Part shown: piece after piece, positions 39,424-52,400 of the stretch | Position numbering within the stretch: the stretch's first letter is position 1 | Layout: each line of letters starts with the position of its first letter | Assembly (NCBI RefSeq): GCF_030463565.1 | Contig: NC_134643.1 | Location: forward strand, 127,578,309 to 127,642,308 | Direction of reading: 5' to 3' | DNA length: 64,000 bases | From: Pelecanus crispus | Taxonomy: Eukaryota > Chordata > Aves > Pelecaniformes > Pelecanidae | Position numbers and translations under genes: made by a program | The notes under the pieces: generated by a model | The model's input: only the letters and a program-made list of their open reading frames with translations | What the model was told of the DNA's origin: nothing | The model's database searches: none

Positions 39424-39441
39424 AAAAAAAAAAAAAAAAAA
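39424..39441 (+). repeat. Poly-A run followed by A/C-rich sequence
   Basis: Eighteen A followed by CAAACCAAAACCCCC-type low-complexity sequence. A 16-base poly-T lies 0.27 kb to the left (39154-39169). Confidence 0.9.
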
Positions 39442-41429
39442 CAAACCAAAACCCCCACCAAACCCCCCATATAAAAAACCCTTGGGCAGCAAGTTCACTG
39501 GGCTGGTGAACAAGTAGATTTTTGTGAGGCCCTCTGTGTAAGTATCATTTACCTTCATTTCTGTAAATCTCTAATCCTTCATTCTTTTGTTACCTTGCCA
39601 AAGAATTTCTCCTGCTATCAGAGCACTTACTTTTAGGTGAACAAATACGCTGCAAGAATTGTGGCGAGGGGACTGAAATGCCAGCAGAATTCTGCTTGGG
39701 GAAAAAAGGAGGGAGTGCAGGAGGAAAATGAGGTAATACACCCACATTTGCAAGAGGAATCATGGAAACAAGGAAGAATGAACCCTTGAGGCTCATTTTA
39801 GTAACAAACTAAAGTTTTTCCACAGGGGAGAAGCACATGATTTGGGCAGTGGGCTGCAGGGTGAGCAAGGCAGGTAGCTGGAGAGGAGGGCTGCTATGCA
39901 GCCTGGCCAGCCCCAGGGACAGGGCAGCAGCTCCACCATCCCACCTGCGAGCTGCTATCTGCAGCCCAGCTCCTAAGGCTGCTTTCCAAAATGTCCCCTG
40001 CTCCCCAAACAGCACACCTGGACTCACTAAGCATGAACCTGAAGGTTGTAAGGGGAAAAAAAGGATTCATGGCAGTACCAATCTGACCAGTTCACAACTT
40101 CATTCTGAAGAATAGGTTGTTCTTCTGGTGTTCGCATGCTTGTAGTTAGTTTTTAGTTCCTATTCCTTTATAACCTTAAAAATAAAGGATCTCTTTCATG
40201 GAAGACTGTTGCAGCCAACTCATAGGAGGGATATCTAGCATCCACCCAACTCCAACAGAGTTCATGAGCTGAGTAATGTTGTTATTCAGCTACATAACAA
40301 TTCATCTGAGACCAATGAAGTGCTATGTAGTTTGGGATTTAGCAACCAGGAATTCTATGTGATAGTGTGCATGTAAGGGGAGTCATTTTACATTGTTTCT
40401 TTTCAAATGAAGCCCATGAGCAGCAGAATTTTCTTTCTGAGGCAGTTTAGCTTGAACAGCTTTGATGCAGACTCAGAGAAGAGACTGCTGGCCACCAAGA
40501 AGTTTGAAACGTTGAAAGTTTCAGGGTTTTCAATCAAAACACAAAAGTTTCATGAAAAAAAAAAAAAATCTAGCTCACTGTACCCAGAGACTTTATCCAC
40601 CTACACCAACTATTCAAATTAGAAGCAAACTTCAGATAGGGGCTTACCTTAGCAGAGCAGTTGCTAATCCAAATTCTGACAAAGCTCCTCTATCCCAGTG
40701 ACTCAAATCTGTAAAGATGCTTGCTGATCTCTTCCCCATGGGAATTAATGCTATCAGGTGACTGTAATCATAAAAATGAAATGGAGAACAAAGCCTTGGG
40801 TATTTCTTTTTGTTTCCAATGGCAGAGGGAAAGCACCCCAGGGACAGTAGGCTACGATTTCTCCTTCAGCCTGCATCACAGCAGAACTGCCTGCTAAAGT
40901 CCCCCACAGCAGCCCTGCCCTAGCTCTTCTCAGAGTCTGTGTTGATGATAATGGCTTCTCCAGGTGTCACCAGGAGCCTAATTTAAACTAGCAGCACCTT
41001 GGTTCTTAACACTGGCCAGGTGGCCTAAGGAAGACAGGTTCTCATTTTAGGCTGAACCAGAAAAGCAGCTACATAAATACACCTCTATTTTCACTTGTCA
41101 CCCACATGGTCTCTACAGAACCATAATTTTCATATCACAAGCCCCTTTTCAGAAAAAAACTGCACCATGGAGAACCACAACATGTTTTCAAGTCCCTTCC
41201 ACAGCTGGAGGACACTCACTTGGGAATATGTTCATAAAACATTTAGCTGCCTTTTTATGGTGTTGAATCCAATTCTGAGATTTTCAGAAACACTTCCCCA
41301 TAGCTCCTTGTCTTTTACATTCCCTCAGTATCCTATTGCTAAAGCACAGTGGATGCCTACCTATTCAGATGGACAGCTACCAGAATCCCCTTGGATCCAA
41401 GCAGTTTGATAGCTCAGGCCTGGAAAGAT

Positions 41430-41873
41430 TCACCAAGTAAATGTTCTTCCACCTGCTAGATCTGATCTGGCAGGTGTTCTCCTGACAAGCCAAGCAGATG
41501 TGGCTCCACACTGACCACAGCAGGGAGCAGCTTGAGATCCAAGGTCAGGTCCACCCACTGCCTGACCTAGGACCAGTGGCATAGCAAAGAGGTAGGGTAT
41601 GGATCTTAGGGAAACAAAGAAGGTTTCTCCCCAGTACTTTGCATAAACCGGATTGTTTTCAGAAACATAGAGATGTTCATTCTTTATGGGCATACCAGCT
41701 TCATCACAGGTCACTGCAAAGCCCTGAGAGGATCCTCTCCCTTGTGGGGTCCGAGGATGATCCCAGAGATCACCTTCCAAGAAGTTCCAGATGTCCCCAT
41801 TGTGGGACAGCTGCTCCAGAGCATCAGTTCTCTTCTGCAGGGTTGCCCACCACAACGAAGACAAGTCAGACAT
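41430..41873 (-). other. Unidentified 147-codon open frame
   Basis: The frame has a protein-like composition in its N-terminal two-thirds, for example LEQLSHNGDIWNFLEGDLWD and IKNEHLYVSENNPVYAKYWG, in DNA of ordinary GC content, so it is less easily explained by base bias than the GC-rich frames. I recognise no family. No upstream promoter, intron or poly(A) signal assigns it to a gene. A chance frame or part of an unknown repeat remains the likeliest explanation. Confidence 0.2.
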
Positions 41874-42139
41874 GTCAGAGCAAAGACAACTTTGGTCTTT
41901 TAAACTGCTTTTGGTTTCACGGCCCTTCTCCAGCCTTGCAGTGTCAAAACAATTTTCTCCCCTTTTTTAATTTCATTGCCATGTTTGTGCGGCAGGAGCA
42001 AGAGGACTGAGAAAAAACAGCTGCATTTTATTCTGGGCCTTTTATTCAGAGTAAGTTTTTCAACACAAAACAAACCAAAAAGAAAAGTCCACTTGAGTCT
42101 TGCTTTATGTATTATGTATGGCTCCCACTCCTTTTCCCT

Positions 42140-42233
42140 CCGGACAGTAAGTTCTTTGAGGCAAAGACTGGTATGTTCTCTGTGTTTGGGCAGCACGTGG
42201 CATATCTGAAGCTTACAATTTTTAAAATACAAA
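42140..42233 (+). mobile_element. L2/MIR-like 3' tail remnant
   Basis: The core CAGTAAGTTCTTTGAGGCAA, then AGACTGG, TTCTCTGTGTTTGGGCAGCA and CGTGGCAT follows the order of the widely shared L2/MIR-type 3' tail (AAGCTCTTTGAGGCAGGGACTG, then a GCACCTAGCAC-like segment). It is short and diverged, with no recognisable body upstream. Confidence 0.4.
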
Positions 42234-45200
42234 GAAATCCCAGGCACCTGAGGCAAGCAGCTGCCATACATGCCCGCATGAGTGCAGGCAACTGGCAACT
42301 CGGTCATAGAACCAGCCAGGTTGATTGGAAACTGGCCAGATGGCAGCTCCTGCAAGCTAAAAGGATTAATTATTTGGGGATCATGCCTGGAGAGCAGGCG
42401 TGATGAATGCAATATATAATTCCTCATCACGACTGTGTGTCAGCGCTGGGAAATAAGGAACAGCCAGTACCCTGGGATTCAATCACAGCCATCTTTGTTC
42501 TCTTTAGGGAGTCAGCAGCATTTTTTAGAAGGCCCAGAAGACAAAAAAGGTCTCCCTTTTAGCCTGAAACTCTACATGTCAACGGCCATCGTCTAGCAGC
42601 CTTCGCTTTCCTGCAATGACATCGATGTCATACATTCTTATTTATTTTATTATGTATTTCACAACTGTAGTGTAAATTAACTATGTTATTGGGTCTGTGT
42701 AATTAACCATGTCATGACTCAAATATCTACAAGGCTGCTTTGTTTTTTTCCCTTTCAACTCACCACATAAGACCCTGTAGCTGCTTTTTCTGACCGGGTA
42801 TTTCCCTAGATAACCCTACTGTTCCTGGCCAAAGAAAACTGCCAGCCAATCTCCACGAGTTCCTAAAATTGTCTGGTCTAATTAAGAGCTGTTTGTCTAA
42901 GTGGAAAAATCCACTTAGGAGTTTGCTGCCAAATGTCCCTCTCAGGGCTCATCTGGGGTTACCTCTTCTGCTATGGTCCAAGGCGGTGGGGGTTTGGTGG
43001 CCTTCTCTCACCTTGGCCCTGCAAGCGGCTGAGGCTGGAGCTGGCGGGGACACGATCCTCCTGACACGTCAAGAGGGGAAATTCCTCTGCACGGAGCAAA
43101 AACACCTCCCTGCCTTTTGATCTACGAATCTTCAGTCTGGAGACAAAGGCAAACCTCCGATCATGGCCCGTTCCTCTCGCCGGGCAGCGAGGTCCTGGCT
43201 GCGCTCCCGTTCAAGCGGCACCAGCGACAGCCTGTTTTTGACAGCTATGCATAAGCACAGTTATTTCTAGCACACTTTCCCTGAGCTGTGCCAGCAGAGA
43301 GACTTTTTTTTTTTAAATATATTTTCAGACCCTAGCTAGCCAAACTGTGCTATATTCTCCACCTAGACATGGGTATAGTGTTACAGACCCTGGCCAAAGC
43401 CATGGGGAGGAGGAAGGACGACCTGAGTTCTCATATAAGCAACCTCTGCCATAATCTCTGGGCTTTACCCCTCAGCCCTAGGCTTAACCGCACACTGCGA
43501 GAGAGCAGATAGGGCTCCAGCCACTTTGGCCCTGCTGCCCACACCCCTCCTCATGCAAAGTGCCACTTTGCTCCTCAGGCACAGGTGCGATGTGAGCAAA
43601 AGCCGTGGCAGAGGGAGATGTTTGCTGAGCAGGGCTACGTGCAAACGCATGTCGAGCCTGCCCTCCCTCCATCAAACTGCCTTAACTCACAGCAGCGGCC
43701 TGGCAGGTCTTGATGGGGGTGCGCTAAAAGGAAAAAAAAGGAGGTCTATATTTGGCCAGCTGGCCGTGCTTGCCTTTCCCGCCTATCGTCTCAGTCCCCA
43801 GCAGCTCGGTTCCATGGCCCTGGGCTCTGCGGCTGCTGCTCGGCTTCTGGGCTCACCCGTCGGGAATCTTTGTACAGGTACATCCCTTGGTGGAATAAAC
43901 TGGCTTCCTTCAATAAAACCACCTCCTTTTGGTTTACTTCATGATTTTTTAGATCCTTCTTTCAGCAACGAAAGAACACATCACTAGATGTCTGTCATTG
44001 CGTCACTGCAGGAATTCTGCAGAACAACCTGGATCCGTCTTCGGCCCCCAGATGGAAGGAGTTTGTGACTGGTCCCATTTTGGTGAGATCCAAGTGCAGG
44101 AGAAAGGAGCCCAGATTTCTAGGATGCTTTTGCATTGCTGGGAGCAACCCCACAGAGCCCTCCCCTCAGCCGATCTAGCCCCCTCCCCATTTATTTATGT
44201 GTGACGTGTTTAGCTCTAATCCGACACTTTGCTGTTGTAGAGCTGGAGCCAACAGGTAAATAAGGCAAATAAAACAGGGAGAGTCCTCTAATGCCTCTCT
44301 GCAGTGTTGCTTCTCAGAGCCGAACTGGATTTTAGGAGCTCGTCCATGCCCATTGCTGTTTTCTCACCTGAAACCATAATCCTCTCTTTGTGCTTTCAGT
44401 CACTTCCATAGCAACCAGTTGTGATGGCTCCGAGGATTATCGCTTCAGGAAGGAAATAAGCAGTGATGGAAGAAAAAAAAGACCTGGTTTTTTTGCTCTG
44501 ATCCTGCTTTTATGATGGTGGAGAGAACGAATTCGGACAAAATAAAGAGCATTCTTAGCCCTCAGCTGATCTCCAGACAGTCCCAAGCTGAATGGGTAGC
44601 CTGTTGCAAAGTTGGGTTTGTTTCCTCCTTTTCTGTGAGTCATTGTATTGAGGTCTTCTAGCTGAACCAAAGCAATATGAGAAACGTGCTCACCAAGAAC
44701 CTGCTCACCTTCCTTGGCTGACCTGTCCAGTTAAATCAGTTCATATGATCAAATTGACTTTCCTCAGAAAGCACCACTACTCTGGCACTAATGCGCCACG
44801 AAATATTCATGCAAATTCCTCAGTAATAAAAACATCCCGAGGAAAGGAGATGGATAATACACGCTCAGTGGTCACAAGGTGAAGCCCAGGAAAATAAACA
44901 GAAAAACCTCCTGAGCTTTTGGCTGGACCAAACTGATAGCAGAGTCCTTTAAGTAACTGTATTAACTCAGGAGAGAGGCTTTTAGAGATCACGAGGAACA
45001 TCTCATTTCTCTCCAGTGCCTCAGTCAGATCAAGCAACTGACATATCTGAGGCACAAGAAACAGCACGGAGGATACTGCAGGGAAAAACATGTAGCACGA
45101 GCCCACGAGGCAAAGCCCGCCAGAAGGGTACAAGCTGTCCTGCTGTACAGCTCCCTCAAAGTGCCACAGGGTGATCGGGGGCAGCTGAAGCAGAGTTAGT

Positions 45201-45749
45201 GATGTCAGTTATCAGGTCCTGGAGAAAGAACGCTAGGGAGAGAGACCCTTCCCCTGAGGAGAAGGATGGGAAAGCGGGGAGCGTGGCGGAAGTCTGTAAG
45301 TCACCAGCGGGCTGCATTCGTAGCTGTTCCTCTCCCCATCTCAGAGCCCCAGAGCCAGTGCTGCTGGTAGGGGTAATGCTACCAGGATCCGGAGGCAAAC
45401 AGAGAAGAAATCTCCTGCTTTGTGGCCGCAGTCCTTCTGCTGCAGACGTGGCCCTGGGGGGCAGCAGCCTGCCCCACGTGGGTCTCTCGCTTGTGCCCCC
45501 AGCCTTGCAATGCTGGGCACTGACCATGGCCAGGACATCAGCATGGAGGGGTCTGTGTGCTGCCCTTGCTGTCCTGAAAGATCTCTGTAATTTCTATCGT
45601 TGTTTTCCCAGAAGTGACAATGTGTTCTGGAGAAATGTGCGTTATTTGAGGTGCTCAGTACACCAATTTTTGTCATTGCAGGTGCAGCAACAAATGAAAT
45701 GGAAAATAAGCTCATTCTTTCAATGGAGTACTATTACTGCTAAGCCTGA

Positions 45750-46541
45750 CTAATCACCCTCTGACCGCAGTGGGCAGTCTGCCCTAGGAAGGAGCTCCGA
45801 GATAGGAACAGCAGAGCTCGTCCCCTCTCCTCCTTGCTGCCTGGGAATGAGCAGCCCCCGGGGAGCAGTGCTCTGCCCACGGCAAGTGCCTGCCCGCTCC
45901 AGGGGGAGCGTGCTGGGTCTTGGCCGTCCAAGCCTGCTGCCAGCTCGCAAAGAAGCCGGCATCTGCACGAGCCTGCATATTTCACCCCCATTAACGAATG
46001 CTTTCTGAAGGGCACAAAGCATCTCCCAGAGAGGAGCCTCATGCCAGATCTGTTGTTCTGGTTCAGGGTTATGGAGGAGGCTTGATTTTTTTTGTCTTTT
46101 CTTGTATGGAGGCAGTTTGTTGCTAGGACTTCCCTCCAGTGCTGGCCCCGTCGGCTGCAGCCAGCCTGGCTTCGGGGCCATGGCATGGGCAGGGAGGGCA
46201 GCAAGGCTGGCTCCCTCTGCCCCAGCAGCCTGCTTTGCTGGGGAAGGGCCCCCTCTACCTGGTGTGGGGCATGTGCACCCCACTGCCTTCCCGGGGACCC
46301 CTGAGGAGCTGGGGGACATGCAGCCAGCTGGCTCTGGGCTGCCCAGAAAGGCCAATCCCACCTTCCCTCTGTGTCCGCCCAGGAGCCGAGCCAGTGGGAA
46401 GGGGTCGTGGGTGCACCCCTCAATCACAGCCATGTGCCGGCAGCCCCGATGCAAACTTGCTGAAAGCAAGAGGCTATTTTGGTAGGGGGTGAGAGGAGGA
46501 GGCGAGCATGGTGGGTTGATGCCTGCAGCACCACTCACCAT
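45750..46541. other. GC-rich block with long open frames, probably non-coding
   Basis: The longest open frame in the window lies here on the minus strand (263 codons including its start). Overlapping long frames occur on both strands (for example 45740-46423 minus and 46102-46485 plus). The translation is low in hydrophobic-core patterning, rich in Pro/Gly/Ala/Ser, and matches no family I recognise. Several overlapping frames being open at once is typical of stop-poor GC-rich DNA. I therefore do not call a gene, although an uncharacterised exon cannot be excluded. Confidence 0.5.
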
Positions 46542-49239
46542 TTCATTGTGACTACTGGTTTTGGCAGGAAGGTGCCAGCCTGTGGGTGAGGGGTGGCAGC
46601 ACCGGTGTGTTCAGCAGAGGGTATGAGGTGCCACCACCCCGGCAGTCTGTGGGTTTTGGGCAGAGCTGCTAAGCTGGGTCCGGCTGTTGTGCTCGCGCAT
46701 GTGTGGCTCCGGCCAGGCAGTGTCATGCCTCCCCGTTGCCCAAAGTGCTGCCACACAAAGCTGACAGCAACAGATTAGGAAAGGTGAGGTGAAGGCTTGT
46801 GCAGGTGACCTTGAAAAGTTGGAGAGAAAGCTATTTGCATGTGTACTTTAGTAAATATCTCCAAGGAGCCTAACGAAAACTCTAATCTCGAACCACCTTC
46901 AAGCATGCAGTAATGACAAAGGGAAGTTCAAAACCATGAACAGGGTAATGCGCTGAACTAATACATATTCACTGCCGCTCACATGGAGGTTGCATCAATC
47001 AGATCCGCTTCATTCTTCATAGCCTGATCCAAGACAGGTCATGCATAATCATCTTCTTTTTGCTCAAGTCTGTGCTGGAGACCGGTGGTTACCAGTTCTG
47101 TTTACCAGGCAGTGCTGCTGAAATTGTTTAGCTGGTGACTTTGGTGTGGTGTGTTAGAAAGGATTAGTTTCTTTGTGGGCATGTGCTCATGTACATACAA
47201 AGTTAAAGTTTTTCTTGTTGAAACCTTCTGGGGCAAATCCATGCTAGGATATATTTAGCAGAAAACCCCAAAGGAACATTTTTTGTTTGTGTTTTTTCCT
47301 CTTTGCTAAACCTTTTCTTCTTAGATGAAAGAAAAAGGGAAGAAAGACAAGGTGAGAGAAGATAAAAAAAGAGACAACAAAACTTTGCTAGGATTTGTAG
47401 GGAGGAAAGCATGAAAGCCCAGGACTGCAGGGTCACATAAACATGAGGCTGGAAGAGAAATAAATAGGTTGTGCGGTCCCACAAAGCAGGACCAGCTGCA
47501 CATAAATCTGCTGTATTGCAGGTCCAAAACGGTCGAAATGTGTGGTGAAAGCTCCCCCCACTCCCCCTCTCCTCCACCCCCCAATAGCTTGCTTTTTCCA
47601 TTCACCTTTCTCAGGCCCTTTAGTTACAAGATGGCAGAGACCTATGGAGCACAGGTGGAGAAACACAGAAAGCTTGCAGTGCATGCAGAGAAAAGAAACA
47701 AAAGAAAAGACAAAAAAAGGTTGATGATGTATGAAGCCAATAACTAAAGCTTTTCACACAAGCTTCTCCCTTAATTACTGTATTTAGTGCCATTGGCGTA
47801 ATCAAGAGTGTAGCGCTGGGACTGTTCAGTCAGTCGTGACAGACCCAGCATGGTATAACCTCATCCCCACTCCTCACCAAGTTCCCTGAAGCATTTGCAA
47901 TAGCATCCTTCATTCTCCAACCCTGCAGCCTAGAAAACAAGTCATGGATGGATACCGAACTGTATCAGTATGCTCTATATGCCAAAATGTCTAATGTTAA
48001 TATGCCCACATTATAGCAAATACCTACAAGCCACACAAATCCCCGAAGCTAAAACTGATCTGGCGACATTAACTCTGTCTGCATTTCCATATTACAATTC
48101 CTTGGGAAGCAGATTTAGCTTAAAAGGTGCCCTCCTCTGTGCTGCTGTACGTACCGTTCCCTCCACCCAGCTGTGACCATCTCTGTGTTTGACTAGCTCT
48201 GCTCTAAGCTAACTTTGCAAAATGACCTGGTTTAAAAATGTTTTTTAAAAAAAATCTATATTTTGGCGTTTTTTGCAAGATGAGACAATTCAGAGCTCTT
48301 GTTTCAAGCATGCTCACCAAAAGCATTGGGCTGGCACCCCACAGGGCTGCGGGAGTTGCCTTCAGGAGCAGGAGCGGTGGTGAGCTGCTGGGGAAGAGAG
48401 GACACGGACCGCACGGGACGGATGTACCAGCAAAGGGATCAGACTGTAAATTCCTATTCATCTGTCACTTAGTAAAGTTAAACCTCTACACATCAGGGAC
48501 GTGACTGTCTTCTACGTGGAGGCCTTTTCCACCACTTTGACAATGTAAAACGTCCTCAAGGGGACAAGTGACATTCCTGTTCCCTTTAAACTGAATGCCT
48601 TAGTTGCAGAGGGATCTAGTTATGCACAAACAAGGATCGGGTAGTAGTTCTTGTTATAACATGAAGTACTTGGGCTGTGGAAAAATGCCAAGTTCATGTT
48701 GTTTGGGAAACCCCATTATTATTACACTCCTTTTTAATTTCCTGACTTCCTGGTGGCTTGTCTTCCAACCTGAACTTTGCATTCTTTTCTCTCTTTCCCA
48801 TCACTTAGTTATAACTAATGAAAGGGGGGTAAATGTTAAAAATTTCAACAGAGCATCAAAATTCCTTACCAATGGTTGTTATTTTCCAGTTTCCACACAA
48901 ATTTAACTGTCTCACTCTCAAATATCATTGCAGACACACCACATTCATGCCAAAGCTTAAGGGATTTGTTCAGAATGAAAATGAGGCAGAAAAAATGTAT
49001 CTGTCCAGCTAATGCCTCCATTCTGCCCCCTCCAAAGCCCAGAGGCACCTACCAGCCCATCCCAGGTGAAGCTGGACTGTGCTTCCGAGAGAGGAGTGTG
49101 AGGTGATAAAAACCAGAGAGAATAGGACTGGGCAGGGGCATTGAAAATGGGATAACAGGAATCAGCTGAATAAGTAAGAAATAAATGTCCTATTTCTACA
49201 GTCCTGTTCCTCATCACTGTTCTACAGAAAGAGTAACTA

Positions 49240-49478
49240 ACTAAATTAAGCAGAAGAACCTTTAGGAAGAATATGACGGGAAACGAAATCCTGACAGCAA
49301 GGTCTGTTAGGCTCCGAAATGGTCCCTTAAGGGAAGCAGCGGACGCTTGAGTCATTTGAACAATAGACTGGACCAAGCGCTGGAAAATATACAGGAGGGA
49401 ATAAATCTGCATTAGCAGAGGGACGTCTTGGATGACCTAATAGCTTGTTTCCATCCATAAATCTGGGGTTCTGTGACA
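49240..49478 (+). mobile_element. Old CR1 LINE 3' fragment
   Basis: The region carries degraded but ordered CR1 3' landmarks: a CTGACAGCAAGGTCTGTTAGGC block, GGTCCCTTAAGGGAAG, CAATAGACTGGACCAAGCGC, GCATTAGCAGAGGGACG, and GATGACCTAATAG followed by a broken terminal TTCTATGA-type tail (GGTTCTGTGA). Divergence is clearly higher than in the copy at 16.4 kb. The left edge is approximate. Confidence 0.75.
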
Positions 49479-52400
49479 AGACCTTAGCCAGAAGAGGGCT
49501 GCGGCAACATCACAAATGGATACACCCATATTATGTATGTTGGATCTTGGAGTGACCACAATGATCTACGTGTTACGTGAATGGCAACTCATATTTTTGG
49601 AAAATTTTAGTACATAAACTGCTTTCCATCACCCATACATTCTGGATCTGACACGTGTGTGCACCTCACCACCCAGTCCATATCCTATTTACAGGGTGAG
49701 GGAAGAAGGCTGGGACATCTATGCCTCTTAATTGCTCTTCATAGTTAAAATACTTGGTCTAGACCCAGCTCACTGGCTCCTGGGGCCTTCCAGCCTCTGT
49801 TTTCTTCTTCCAGTGTCTGACTTTTGGGGGACTCCGTCTGGGAATTTTTGTGGGAATAAAGTGCCCACAAGTCTATTGATCTTAATCCAGGGAGAACAAA
49901 ATGTAGGCCTTTCTCCCTGCACCACAAAGAAAAACATCATAGTACAGAAGTAAATAAACAAACAACAAAGATTAAATTATTTTAAAAAACAGTGATCATC
50001 TTAATTTACAATAATGCATACAATCCACCTGCTAGATTTTAATACCCTTAGCACCAACATCATCCCTTCAAGGACTTTAATTCTTGAAGAAACCATCCTC
50101 TTCTCCTCCCATGAGTATAATTTAAACATGAGGAAGCAGGAACCTGTTCCCCAACACATGGGAGAGTTAGCGTTGGACATTCCCTTCCTTATCTCCTTAA
50201 AAATAAAGCTCTCTTTCATACCCATGCATGTTCATGCCTGCACACCACTTTCTGATGGCTCAGCCAAAAGTCAGTCCTCTAAACAAAAACAAGGGTTCAC
50301 CCACTGATAGCTTCTCTGAGCTCCCACCCCTGCTCTCCTTCAGTTCTCCAAGAAAAAGGGATGGAATGCCTCACTTCAGGCACTTCACTCTGCTCTGCAT
50401 CACCAAAACTCAGCACCCCTCCTACCCTCCATCCGTCCAAAAGCATCAGGAACCACTGGGTGCTGACCAGTGCCCATCACGCTCCAGCAAAGGGCAGCCA
50501 GCCTGCCTGCGGTTCCCCCTCCCATCACTCAGCCCCTGCAGAGAGGGAAGAGCTCAGCAGTGGAGTCCACCAGCAGAAGTTTCCCTCACTGTTAGTGAGT
50601 CCTGAAAAGCCTTATTAGCCCCTCATTACTGGGCAGGACTGACAATAGGTAATAATTGACGAGCCATTTAGGCAAAGAAAGAACTCCTGAGAGTGTCATT
50701 ATTAATTCCAGGAATATAATTTTGTGAAGTACTGAGAAATTGCACTGATTCAGGCTCTGAGAGCAACACAGGGAGTTCAAAGCACACCGTGTACGTGTGT
50801 ATTCACGCATACAGGCCACGGGTGCGCATGTGCATTCCCTCTCCTGATGCCTATCAGCCAGGGGAAAGGAGGTGAGCTAGTCTGGACTGCTCCAATTTGG
50901 CTGGGCACATCTACAGCCATAATCACATCTGATCCCTTGTATTTGCCCTGCCAGATGCCAGTGCTGATCAGCACACGGCAGTGGCAGCTCTTGTTTCCCC
51001 CTGCCGCAGCCACCTCCTGCTACCAGGACACAAACACCAGTTTGCCCAGGCATCTCAAAACTCAGCCCTTCCCAGGGGGCCTGAGGAAATAGCTAAGGTT
51101 TCCGAAAGCATTTAAAAAACAGAGGTGGACATTTAGCAAGGTCTGGAGCCCTTTAGAATTGCACCACTCACCTGCCTGGGTTAACCCGCTCCGAAAATCC
51201 CAGCAGGCACCTGTCTGCAATTTTAAGAGCTCCAGTCCTTGCAAAAGGTGATCCCTTCTGGACCAGCCGCCACCTTGGCCCCAGGGGCGAGATGCAGGAA
51301 GGCAAGGATGGGGACCTCTCCCTGGCTCCTGCTCCAGCACAGCCCCTGGTGCTGGCACATGAGGACGGCAGGAGGAACACGACTCGTCTCTGCAAAGAGA
51401 GGGAAGGCTTCTGTCTAACACTCCAGCCAAGTCCTGTTTTGATGATGCAACTGGGTTTGAGCAGGCAGGGGAGTGACTAGGATGGTCTTGACACGCAAGG
51501 TCTTCTACAGAGCGCAATTAGGAGCTGCTGCGATTTCTTCATCAACTTTGGTAACGGCTCGCGTAACAGTGGAAAAAACTGGTAATGCTGAAAGCTTTTA
51601 TTCTTTTACTGAGATTTTATTCTTCCAACAAACAATATGCACCTGAAAGTATGATCTCAGAGATCACAAACCCAGGTGAAAGCCAGTTCAGTTCACAGGC
51701 AAGGCTTAGCAGTGGTGTTAGAGGCCATGTGCTGGCACATCAACCTCTCTGTGGTGAGCTCCAAAGCAGCCTGTGTGCCGGCCACATGTGCCGGATGCCA
51801 GGAAAAAGCCGAATACCAACACACAGCAAGGAAAAAAAGAAATCCCTGGCCTGCTCTTGTGGCTGTGGCATGGAGAGCAGGTGTCCGCAGCACCTCAAAT
51901 TCACCAGCCAGCAAAGCCAGTAGGAGAGGTGCTGCTGGGGTGCCTGGCTCTTGCTCGCTCTGCTGCGCGGAGAATCGATGTTTAAGGGCACATCCTGCCC
52001 TGAGGAACTGGCTAATCCTGCTCACTCGAGGGATGAATGCAGCTAGTGACTTGATTGCATTTACAGTGTTAAGCCAGTTATTGAATCCAATTAGTGACTG
52101 TCGGCTGCTTGTGGGGTCCTGCACACAGAGAAATGGATCCGCCCTGAGACCAGGAGGGTGCCTACGGGCTTGCAAAACAGAATCTGTGCTGAAGAATGAC
52201 CGGGCATTGCTGCACCCCACAACCCCTGTGTCTGCTACCTGACAGTGGATTTCACAGCTTGTGACTAACCCCAAAATGTGCTGAGGAGGGCCTCTGCGCA
52301 GCAAAATTATTCACTTCTTTTTGAGGATGAATGGTAAGGCTATGGCAAAAGCCTGGTAGTCCTAGGTAATTTCCTCTTGCTCCCAAGGTCCAGCAGCACA

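Larger units (their letters stand above)
27379..49239. other. Intergenic, no gene recognised
   Basis: Mostly unique-looking AT-rich DNA. It includes the palindrome, the C-rich run, the two unidentified frames, the L2/MIR-like tail and the GC-rich block listed separately. A small CpG cluster lies at about 43.16-43.24 kb (CTCGCCGGGCAGCGAGG). A perfect octamer ATGCAAAT lies at 44809-44816. The frame at 32499-33035 minus is unremarkable. Confidence 0.55.

Noticed and set aside
45750..46541. 263-codon open frame as a gene
   Set aside because: Overlapping frames on both strands are open in the same GC-rich DNA, no domain is recognisable, and no splice or poly(A) context supports a gene.
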